From Symbiodinium natans (Eukaryota; Sar; Dinophyceae; Suessiales; Symbiodiniaceae), in contig CAJNDS010002816.1 of assembly GCA_905221605.1 (NCBI GenBank), forward strand, positions 152,543 through 216,542: a DNA stretch of 64,000 bases, read 5' to 3'. The number at the start of each line of letters is the position of its first letter. Positions within the stretch are counted from its first letter, which is position 1. The notes below the pieces were generated by a model, which was given only the letters and a program-made list of their open reading frames with translations, was not told the origin of the DNA and made no database searches. The translations under genes were made by a program, and so were the position numbers. This document shows positions 56,931 through 64,000 of this stretch, piece after piece.

Positions 56931-58156
56931 GACAAAATGCAATGGACATGGAATGATGATCCCTTCATCTTTCGGATGGCCAACGGCTCGTCCTTCTCTT
57001 GGCTCACCCAGGAGGATGACTGGTGGAAGCATACCCTGCGCAACGCTACTCGCCAAATGCGTTGGTGTGAAGAAGCTAGGCGTAAGGGAAGCAAACAGTC
57101 CACATGGCGTGAGTCATTTGATGGAGCAGAGGCAGGCGTGAACATTCATGCCACTACTGCTCTGTTGAAGGCCCAAACGTCCGCATGTCATGACCCAGAT
57201 GATGGTACGGAAATGGCACCGGAAGAAGATGATGAGTTTGCCCCTTTCCTCAAACTCAAAATCAAGGGTGCAGCGCGGGCTATCTTGCGACAGCTCCTTA
57301 CCGACTCCATTTTCACTTGGAGGCGGCGGTGGAGGATGGAGCAGGTAGCTCATCCCACGTGTCCCTTTTGCGAAACTGGCGATGAAACCATGATGCACAT
57401 CAACTGGCAGTGTCCTGCCTGGGAGAAATTCCGCGCTCCCTACGTCAAGAAATACGGAGTCCCTGCCATAATGTGTGAAGCATGCTGCGGTATCCTTCCG
57501 GAAAGTTCGCAGCTCAACGCACTGCCTATGCCACCGACAGATGAGCCCCCTGAGACCGCCCGTCCACTGCCTGACACTGTTACACCCTTGTGGCGTCTGA
57601 TGGTGCCTGTCCCAATCAGCAGCAGGAATCTCGACTGCGCCGTGCAGGTTGTGGGTTGTTTTACGGTGATAATCATCCACTTAACTGCAGTTTTGCTCCT
57701 GCCACTGCTTGTCAAACCTCCACTCGGGCCGAAATCCGGGCAGCTGCTCGATGGATTCACTGGGTGTGGGGCAACCAGGAACTTCTAACAGATAATAAGA
57801 CCGTGCTCCTTGGCTTCAGCAACCTTGCTGCGTTTGGTGAGCATAGGATGTCATGCCATCTTGACCTCTGGCAGCGAATCCAGAAAGATTGGGAGCGTCA
57901 CAGTCCTCAATACCGCCTCAAAGTGACTAAGGTCACAGGTCACAGTACGGTAGCTCAGTGTCAAGGAGATGCACAACTCTTGCTGCACAAGTGTTACAAC
58001 GATGCTGCAGACAAGTTGGCGGTTGCAGGTGCGGTAGGTAATCAGCTCCCGCCGGACCTTGTGAAACATCACCAACCTGAGGCTCAGCGCATCCGCTGTT
58101 TGCAGCACACCCTGGTTCGCTTGCGCGGGATGCCGCCATTAAGACCCAGGGTTTAG
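56920..58156 (+). pseudogene. LINE ORF2, zinc finger and RNase H domain
   Basis: After a frameshift, the frame-0 block (to about 57590) holds WRRRWRMEQVAHPTCPFC with C-x2-C-x8-H-x4-C at 57360-57413, the zf-RVT finger that follows RT in LINEs. The frame returns to the home frame by 57590 and gives an RNase H fold: VASDGACPN (Asp codon 57599-57601), RRAGCGLF, TRAEIRAAARWIHWVW (Glu), LLTDNKTVLLGF (Asp), KVTKVTGHS and NDAADKLAVAGA (Asp). All four D-E-D-D positions are present. The RNase H would remove template RNA during element synthesis. TAG at 58154-58156 lies in this frame only, since coding continues in frame 1. Confidence 0.85.
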
Positions 58157-59382
58157 GTAAGGTTGTTGAGCCCCCTAAACCCCCCGCACAACAGGAAAAC
58201 CCCCCTGATGATGCTGACCCTGCCATGGCCGCCCAGCAGGCGGCATTCCCGGGCTTTGCGTGGCGTGCGTCGGAAGGTGCGCGTCACAAAATACCTGATG
58301 ACCAGGAACGCGGCCAACAAAAAGCTGGCGCCAGAGACCTGCGATGGAGATATCCTGAACGACGCCTGTTTGCACCCCTGATATGGTATTTTCGGCAGTT
58401 AAAGTGGCCACAAACTGGAGACTTGAACGCTCGCCGTGGTGAGCATGTCACCTGGCTTGAGTTGGCCCTGGATTTCCAGGCCAGTACACATATTGAACTG
58501 TGCGCGGCTGATGCTGATGGCGCCAAAGAGTTGGCTGGGAAGAGAGCGATCTTCTTTGCTTCCGCTGCTCGGCGTGTGTCGGTCATCTGCCAAGATGCGC
58601 TTGCCCCGGTCGATCCGTTTCCTAACAACCTTGCACGTAGCTTGGCTCTGCTAGGCTTGCCTAATGCGGGGGGTTTTCCGATGCGTCCCTTGTTTCTGCG
58701 ACCGGACGTCGTCAATCGGATCTTGTACCAGGCTGCTTTGGAAAATTTGCAAACCAACTGTAAACTAGCTTTCATACCAAAGTTTGGGCAGTTAGGGGAT
58801 GCACTTTGGAGCCCACATGTTGCTCTTGAGCTTGCCCGACCTCGCTACAGACTCAAAGTCAAAACGCGGGCGACTGATGTTCAGAGCAATCGCCCTGAGG
58901 TGTTGCGTCAGCCTTCCAATGTCCAGGAGGTGAGGGAACAGATGCCTTGGGATGCTTCCCAACCATACTATGTCCCGGGTTTGCGAAAGCTGCAAGTGTC
59001 TCGTGAACAGAAGCGGCTGTTGCACAACCGTGATGCAGACGGCAAGGGATGGCATCGCCTTGCCCCTTTCTACGGTGCTGAAGGCAATGGTGATGCTGAG
59101 CTTGTATGCGTTAAGTGTCACCAGCGTACTGACTTCAACGGCTGGAAGCGCAAGTGGCAGCAGCGCCACTGTGGAGGTGCTAGTGGCGAAACTCATCAAG
59201 AGGTTGCTGTTGCTCAAGGTACGTTAAATTGGCGCAAGCGACGAGTGCGCCAACATAATGAAACTGCAGATGCAAACCACTTGCATCTGATTGCAGAGCC
59301 CCAGGCCCATGATGGGCGCATTCGATGCACACGGCCTCGATGCGGTGCACGGACATTCTTCGCTCAGCCTTGTCCCGGCTGA
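58129..59382 (+). CDS. LINE ORF2, C-terminal extension with Cys/His motifs
   Basis: Frame 1 opens upstream of the RNase H stop (IKTQGLGKVVEPPKPPAQQE) and stays open for about 410 codons to TGA 59380-59382. It is therefore the frameshifted continuation of ORF2 rather than a separate gene. The predicted domain is mixed alpha/beta (HVTWLELALDFQASTHIELC, IFFASAARRVSVICQDALAP), followed by a basic region. It ends in two Cys/His motifs: CVKCHQRTDFNGWKRKWQQR-HC and IRCTRPRCGARTFFAQPC. I do not recognise the family. The Cys/His pairs suggest nucleic-acid binding. The stop is 54 bp from the 3' end of the element. Confidence 0.7.
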   Translation, partial: DAAIKTQGLGKVVEPPKPPAQQENPPDDADPAMAAQQAAFPGFAWRASEGARHKIPDDQERGQQKAGARDLRWRYPERRLFAPLIWYFRQLKWPQTGDLNARRGEHVTWLELALDFQASTHIELCAADADGAKELAGKRAIFFASAARRVSVICQDALAPVDPFPNNLARSLALLGLPNAGGFPMRPLFLRPDVVNRILYQAALENLQTNCKLAFIPKFGQLGDALWSPHVALELARPRYRLKVKTRATDVQSNRPEVLRQPSNVQEVREQMPWDASQPYYVPGLRKLQVSREQKRLLHNRDADGKGWHRLAPFYGAEGNGDAELVCVKCHQRTDFNGWKRKWQQRHCGGASGETHQEVAVAQGTLNWRKRRVRQHNETADANHLHLIAEPQAHDGRIRCTRPRCGARTFFAQPCPG

Positions 59383-59436
59383 GGTGTGCTTTGGCTGCAC
59401 AACCCGCGTATGGTTGCGGCCCGCTGGAGATGATGA

Positions 59437-59454
59437 TGCGCATTGTTGGGCAGA
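59437..59454. repeat. Target-site duplication of the LINE, right copy
   Basis: TGCGCATTGTTGGGCAGA, exact copy of 51655-51672. The distance between the copies is 7,782 bp, a multiple of three, so the minus-strand frames on both sides are the same. Confidence 0.92.
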
Positions 59455-60499
59455 AGATCCATTACCGCGAAGTGTCGCAGCTCTTCAGCTTCCCATCTGG
59501 CAGTGAAAAGGGTATCATGGTCAAGCAACATCAGGACCACTCCCGGGGCCAGGATCCTGAGAACAGTCAAGATTTCAGGACCAACCCAAGCGAAGTACAC
59601 TGCTGCTAGGCCCTCCTCCCTGGTGTTCACAAAGATGGGGAACCATTTTTCCTTATAGGTGCCCTCCCACTGCATCCTCGCGACCAGATGCCGCACGAAG
59701 AAGGGAAAGTGCGGAATGGATAGGAAACAACAACTGTCGGTGACGAGGAGGAGCACATTAGCTTCCACCTGTTCAGCCTCCTGGAGTTGCGGGAGTAAGC
59801 AGCCTTGCGGATTTGGAGGCTCGCCTAAGGCAGCTTGTGGCTGTAGGGGCAAAATAGTCTCTGGGACCGGCGTAGGGAAGTTTTGGTTCGTCTCTAGAGC
59901 CAGTGTGAGATCGGAAACGTCTTGCTGGCGTTCCTGCGTAGGGGCACTGCTCGCATTCATTTTACTCAGCTGTCGAATGGCCTCTTGCGCAGCCCTGGCG
60001 AGGGTCTGTGCGCAAGCTGCCTTGGGCTCCCTCCAAGGCGGGACATCATCCGACACTGTAGGGTAGGGGGCGGGCCTGCCCTGGGGGCGCGAGTCTCCCA
60101 TGGTGGGGCATCCGGTGTGTGGGCAAGTGGACTGGCCACTGGTGTTACCAATGCGCGGTTCGTTAGAGCGCTGTGCAAGGGTAGACTCGCCACTCCCGGG
60201 CGCCACGAATGTAGAAGGTAACAGCGCAACGTGAGCTGCTGAGCAAAGCACACTGGATTACTGTCTCTCAGAAATGAGGCGTGCTCACTACGAAGGAGGT
60301 GGTGTACGTTCGCAGGGAAAAAAGGCGCCCACCCTTCGATACAGGCTTGGGGGGACACAATGCATCCAGCTTGTAAGGGTTTGGTCAGGGCAACATCACT
60401 TGTGCATGCAGCGGTAAGATCACCTCTCCTGGCAACGCAAACATGTACGGTGGCTGAGCCCACTTGCAAGGCGTAACTCTGGCACGCATAGGCCTCCAT
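59437..60499 (-). pseudogene. Frameshifted long gene Z, upstream part with DxD-like motif
   Basis: ATG 60499 sits in GCAGCCATGG context and opens MEAYACQSYALQVGSATVHV. The frame changes near 60200 into APGSGESTLAQRSNEPRIGN and then runs open to the LINE. VLLLVTDSCCFLSI and WFPIFVNTREEGLAAVYFAW precede VVLMLLDHDTLFTARWEAEE, with D-H-D at 59514-59522. A hydrophobic strand ending in D-x-D is typical of the metal site of GT-A glycosyltransferases, and the following N-G-G-L strand lies in the other half at 51471-51500. Across the excised LINE the frame reads VMDLLPNNAQLEPLG. The glycosyltransferase assignment is inference. Confidence 0.55.
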
Positions 60500-60864
60500 G
60501 GCTGCAATCTACCTACAGCAGTTGTGCCCGAGGCTCAATTCAACTAGAGATACAACACAAGCACAAAACAAACCCAGAGACAACCCGAAACAAGAGACCC
60601 AAAAGCCAGTTCCCCGCATTCATCCCCCCTGCCTTGAGCCAACAGTCAGGCGATTGCTGCAAGACACCGCAATTGCTGTAAGACACTGCAAGCACAACCA
60701 TCAATGTGTCAAGGTTGGAAGCAAGATTTTTGCTTTGCACCTTGCCCAAAATGGAAAAGGGTGTGTGTACTATTATCAGTACAGACCGGAAAAATGCTCC
60801 TCTACCCTTGCCCCCTCATCCTCTACGGGAGCTCGAGGTGGGTAGCAGTGGCCAGACTATGTGC

Positions 60865-61613
60865 TCAGGGTCTCTGCCAATGTTGACCTGTCTTACCGTG
60901 AGGCCTGGGGCCCACGAGTACTGAGAGTGTCTCCTCACACAGGCTCTCTACCACAGGGGTGACGCGTGTGTTGCCCCGTACGCCGTGGCCGTGCCGGACA
61001 TTGCGATCAAAGGCTTCAACATCTTTCCGCCCTCCGTACACCAGGACCCGAGCGGAGTCATCAGTTGGTGTCGTCAGCGGATATGGCAAGTGTATGGGCC
61101 CCATGCTAACGTAGGCTTGGTATCCGGGCTGAGGTCCAGCGCATGCGAGTTGGTAGATCAATGTTCCGCCTGCACCCAGCCCGATCACATAGACAGGGAT
61201 GGAGAGGTGAGGGCTCACTTCTCGTCGAATTTCCTGTAACAGGCCAGCAACTTGCAACGTGCACTGGGCCTTAGTCCAGTCAGATCCTTCAGGCATGACC
61301 CAAGCTGGCGGTGTTCCCGCATTCCCTGCAGCCGGCCACGCGCATGCCAGTATAGCATGTTGGAATGCCAAGTTCTCCCAGATGTGCTCGATACAGCCCT
61401 GCCAAGGCAAGGGGCGGTGATTCTCTGCATAGAAGTGCCCGCATCCCGGTAGCATCACAACAACGGCGTTTGTCACTCCGCTGTCCGTTGTCGGCCGACA
61501 CCAGGAGTGGCAGGGATGCGCTTCCACTCATGACCGTCTGCCAAGAGTTTTGTCTGCCACACCAAGGTAGGCCGCTGCTGGGTCTCCAGCCCGAGGGGTT
61601 CGAGAGACGCCAT
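60865..61613 (-). pseudogene. Alpha/beta-hydrolase-like gene Y (one frameshift)
   Basis: ATG 61613 (GCAGCCATGG context) opens MASLEPLGLETQQRPTLVWQ. The frame shifts near 61490 to DSGVTNAVVVMLPGCGHFYA and then runs to the stop at 60865. Hydrolase-like strands include VVVMLPGCGHFYAENH (oxyanion region), AILACAWPAAGN, and VYVIGLGAGGTLIYQLA (about 61161-61190), where G-x-G-x-G would normally have a Ser nucleophile but has Ala. ARVLVYGGRKDVEAF and a late VGPRPHG His follow. It is about 250 residues, typical for a minimal fold. It could be a catalytically dead member, or wrongly assigned. It lies tandemly upstream of gene Z. Confidence 0.5.
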
Positions 61614-61833
61614 GGCTGCAGCGGACAGCTACTTACAAGTTCTGCGGCAGAGACTAAGGGGTGGAGGAGCAAGACTGGGCAGTCTTACCTGTGAGCCAGC
61701 GGAGACGTGCGATATGTGCTATAAAATAAACATGTTCTCAGATCGACACAAGCGCGCAAAAATAAGCAGTCGAGGCAAGCATGCAGCCTGGGATTTCATT
61801 TTGGCAACCTCAACTGTCGGTGCTCGCAAGTCG

Positions 61834-62419
61834 CTAGCCTTCCTGTCTATCTACACTGGCGAGGTGTGTTGTTTCTTCAGCCAGGTGTTCAAGGATATCA
61901 GTGGCTACACGCTCATCCAAAAAGCATACCACCCACTCCAGAAGGATGGCTCCCTCATTGGGGACTGCATCGAAAACTGCCTGCAGAAGCTTCTCAGCTT
62001 GCCCATCCCCAAACCTCCACGCAAGCAATAAATGCTGCTCAAGGTGCGCCTTGATCAGGTAGAGCGGGTAGTCCCCTTGCGACTGCCCAATAATCGGCCG
62101 TGCCCAGGCCAGAAACAGCTATTTGCTGGGGGCCCGGCGGGCGTCTGAACATTGCAAGCAGCGCTTCATAGCCTTTGGCCAAATCATCGCGTGTCTCCGG
62201 CGAGAGCCCCCGCAGGTAGCGCGCCAGCCAAGCCAGGTGTCCGCCCACAGTGTGGGCTAACTCAGCAGCTGCAATCGCCGTCACAATCCGTCGCTCAGGT
62301 TGGCTGGCCGACACCACGGTCTCCTTTATGCCTTGGAGGACCAAGACTTTGGTGAGAGTGTGAAAACATAGCAGCAGCGCGCTGAACCCTCTTTTTCTCA
62401 CGACTTGAGCCAAAGTCAT
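61834..62419 (-). pseudogene. Unrecognised coding remnant X (one frameshift), possible spliced-leader relict at its 5' end
   Basis: Two minus-strand blocks join near 62040. The first, 62419-62039, contains IVTAIAAAELAHTVGGHLAW, then YLRGLSPETRDDLAKGYEAL. The second contains YLIKAHLEQHLLLAWRFGDG and ILLEWVVCFLDERVATDILE and runs to 61834. The composition is helical, with no family recognised. Close to its 5' end, 62404-62414 reads TTTGGCTCAAG on the minus strand, identical to the last 11 nt of the dinoflagellate spliced leader. The nominal Met overlaps this, so the true start may be further in. It may belong to the same transcription unit as gene Y. Confidence 0.4.
62404..62414 (-). other. Possible DinoSL relict (11 nt)
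   Basis: The minus strand reads TTTGGCTCAAG, the 3' end of the conserved dinoflagellate spliced leader. It lies at the 5' edge of a string of minus-strand coding remnants, where a retroposed trans-spliced cDNA would carry it. The upstream bases do not match the rest of the leader. A 10-nt match, TTGGCTCAAG, lies at 60633-60642, 134 nt upstream of the gene Z ATG. Confidence 0.35.
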
Positions 62420-62957
62420 AAGCCGGAGGCTTTGTCAGTGAAACTCTTTACACACAGGTGAAAACTCTGCTTTGCCACGTGTTCTCCACAACCACAAAAC
62501 AAACTCAAACGTCAGTGGGAGTTCTCGGGACCTACCCAACTACAGCTAAAGCAAGCAAAAACGTGCACAGTCACTCCTACAGCTTCAAGACACACATCCC
62601 TACAACTCAAGCACTTCAAAAGGCTTTCCCACTTGAAAGCAGCACTCCCGTCGAGCCTCCAAGGCACAACTACGGAGTTCCCACAACGGCACACACAACT
62701 CTGAGCCAGCATGCAGGACAACAAAGTTAACATGTCTTTAGACAGGAACTTTCACACCCCCGCTTCTCAGAGCCACGCACTTCTTCACAGCTCGCTCAAG
62801 AGCTTCCAGCGCTCACAGGTCTCATCACAAGCAAAGTCCGAGCGCGAACACTCCTACTGCCGGCCTAAGAAGGTGTTCCTACAAGACCTAACGTGACTTT
62901 CGCAGCACGCAAAAGAGCTCTACCCAGTCTAGTCGGATAGATACCCGTTTCTTCTAA
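62420..62957. other. Spacer, no gene seen
   Basis: A/C-rich sequence separates the minus-strand remnants from the copia-type fragment. No supported frame, and no LTR or inverted repeat was recognised. Confidence 0.5.
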
Positions 62958-64000
62958 TTACACACTAGCAAGTGAAACATGCTGATGACTTTTGTCACAA
63001 GGCTTTCCAGAGAAGATTTCACTCCACTCCTCTCGGTTGGTAGCAAAGAACCACCGCTTAAAGACCCCGTCGAAGGCACAACGGTCCACAACCCTTCCAA
63101 AGTTCAGACCAAGGCGCTTCTTGTCCTTCAGATAACTTTCCTCCTTCCAAAGACTACAGTTCTTCGGCCATTCCTGGGTCATCAGGATCTCTTTGCAGCG
63201 GTCCTCCAGAAGTTTTCCTAAAGCTTTCCAAGACGCAACATGCTTCTTGACCTGTTCTCGCCACCGATGTCGAAACTTCGGTCGGTGCCAATGCTTAAAG
63301 CGATAGCTACATCCAGCTGTACAAGGGGAAGCTATGTGGACATAGATCTGGGGTGGTTTCCTACTCAACAGACACAGCAAGACCTCTCCTAGAAACAGCT
63401 GAGTACTCTTGCTCAAGAAGTCCTCTTCTTCAGTTATGCCTATATACGCTACTCGGTCGCGAGCACACGCTCGGCACAACGCACTGTCCGCCGAACAAAA
63501 CACCTCGATCACAAGCAAAGGAACAGATCCCAACGCAAGGTCTCTTGCCACTGGCTCGTACTTCGCCAAGGCTTCCAAAGACGTGGTGGGGGAATATATC
63601 CCATCAGCGAGAGGGTTGGATCCAAATGCGTAGTCTCTCACAACTAATCGAGCACGAACGCGTTCAGGGTTCGTGGCAGACGGTTTCGAAGTAAGAACCC
63701 ACCTAGTCGTATGGATTCTTCGCGTAGCTCGTTTACGGGCCTCAGCCTCTCCTATAATCGTAGCTACACCAAAAACATCAAGTTCTGAAAGCTCGAGTCT
63801 CATACCTTCTTCAAGATGCTTACGCGGCAAAATCTTACGAGAAACTTCGCAAACCGCATTGTCCGGGACATGGACCCAAATCTTCTTTCCACCAAACTTC
63901 ATGCGGAACCACTCTTTGACATCATCTCCCTTACGGATTTTAGTCGTTACTCTCAAGTCAAGCCCATCAAAGAGCTGCCTCAGGCCATGTTCATAGAGCC
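62958..64000 (-). CDS. Ty1/copia-type RT fragment fused to a second domain (partial, runs off the window)
   Basis: Open from the window edge (LYEHGLRQLFDGLDLRV precedes the first Met-like codon) to the stop at 62958, about 347 codons. The N-terminal part, TTRWVLTSKPSATNPERVRA, RLVVRDYAFGSNPLADGIYS and PTTSLEAL, is the start of a copia RT (R-W-V, K-A-R-L-V, G-x-x-Y-S-P-T). The RT stops there, and the YVDD region is absent. The rest begins VPLLVIEVFCSADSALCRAC, then VAYIGITEEEDFL, IYVHIASPCTAGCSYRF, MTQEWPKNCSLW and CAFDGVFKRWFFATN. It has a Rossmann-like strand order with a P-C-T motif, possibly methyltransferase-like. It is probably a chimera after internal deletion or a retroelement with a captured domain. 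Confidence 0.7.
   Translation of the reverse strand, partial: LYEHGLRQLFDGLDLRVTTKIRKGDDVKEWFRMKFGGKKIWVHVPDNAVCEVSRKILPRKHLEEGMRLELSELDVFGVATIIGEAEARKRATRRIHTTRWVLTSKPSATNPERVRARLVVRDYAFGSNPLADGIYSPTTSLEALAKYEPVARDLALGSVPLLVIEVFCSADSALCRACARDRVAYIGITEEEDFLSKSTQLFLGEVLLCLLSRKPPQIYVHIASPCTAGCSYRFKHWHRPKFRHRWREQVKKHVASWKALGKLLEDRCKEILMTQEWPKNCSLWKEESYLKDKKRLGLNFGRVVDRCAFDGVFKRWFFATNREEWSEIFSGKPCDKSHQHVSLASV

Larger units (their letters stand above)
51673..59436 (+). mobile_element. LINE-type non-LTR retrotransposon, 7,764 bp, apparently full length
   Basis: Bounded by an exact 18-bp target-site duplication. Content in order: 65-bp 5' leader, ORF1 (51738-53772), then ORF2 with AP-type endonuclease, reverse transcriptase, zinc finger, RNase H and a C-terminal domain with Cys/His motifs, and a short 3' tail ending GATGATGA with no poly-A. 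This order (EN before RT, RNase H after) fits the I/Jockey-like LINE clades. At least two frameshifts in ORF1 and four in ORF2, plus a changed RT motif C, suggest an inactive copy, unless the indels are assembly errors. It lies antisense inside a minus-strand gene. Confidence 0.9.

Noticed and set aside
62420-62957. LTR of the copia-type element
   Set aside because: No repeat of this stretch or TG…CA-bounded terminal repeat was found, and the other end of the element lies outside the window.

Overview
The window looks like nuclear DNA of a dinoflagellate, probably Symbiodiniaceae/Suessiales-like. I infer this from four things together: many short (TTTAGGG)n/(CCCTAAA)n tracts scattered inside the sequence, introns that begin with GC instead of GT, an APE-type LINE carrying RNase H, and Ty1/copia-type reverse transcriptase sequence. 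No bacterial operon structure, rRNA or CRISPR array was seen. I did not find a tRNA gene, but I could not scan for one systematically.

1-28.7 kb: I support no protein gene here. The DNA is a mosaic of simple repeats (GT microsatellite, poly-C/G runs), interstitial telomere-like tracts in both orientations, hairpins, small elements with terminal inverted repeats, segmental direct duplications (0.18/1.24 kb, 10.7/11.9 kb, 26.1/26.6 kb) and G-rich minisatellites (18.9-20.5 kb). 28.74-41.6 kb: one long minus-strand multi-exon gene for a sacsin-like chaperone, with two sacsin/HSP90-type ATPase modules, a J domain and a C-terminal HEPN domain. Every intron I could place with confidence is GC-AG. 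43.65-43.73 kb: a lone ankyrin-repeat exon on the minus strand. 44.8-46.7 kb: a 106-bp minisatellite.

47.5-62.4 kb: a row of minus-strand coding remnants of unknown family (an alpha/beta-hydrolase-like gene, and a long gene with glycosyltransferase-like and hydrolase-like motifs). The long gene is cut by a 7.76-kb plus-strand LINE inserted with an 18-bp target-site duplication (51655-51672 and 59437-59454). Removing the LINE and one duplication copy leaves the minus-strand frame open across the site. The LINE carries ORF1 and an EN-RT-zinc finger-RNase H-C-terminal domain polyprotein, both broken by frameshifts. 63.0-64.0 kb: a minus-strand copia-type RT fragment fused in frame to a second domain of uncertain, possibly Rossmann/methyltransferase-like, fold.

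The sacsin-like gene is the only long gene that appears intact. The rest is repeat-driven: retroelement insertion, retroposition and tandem duplication.
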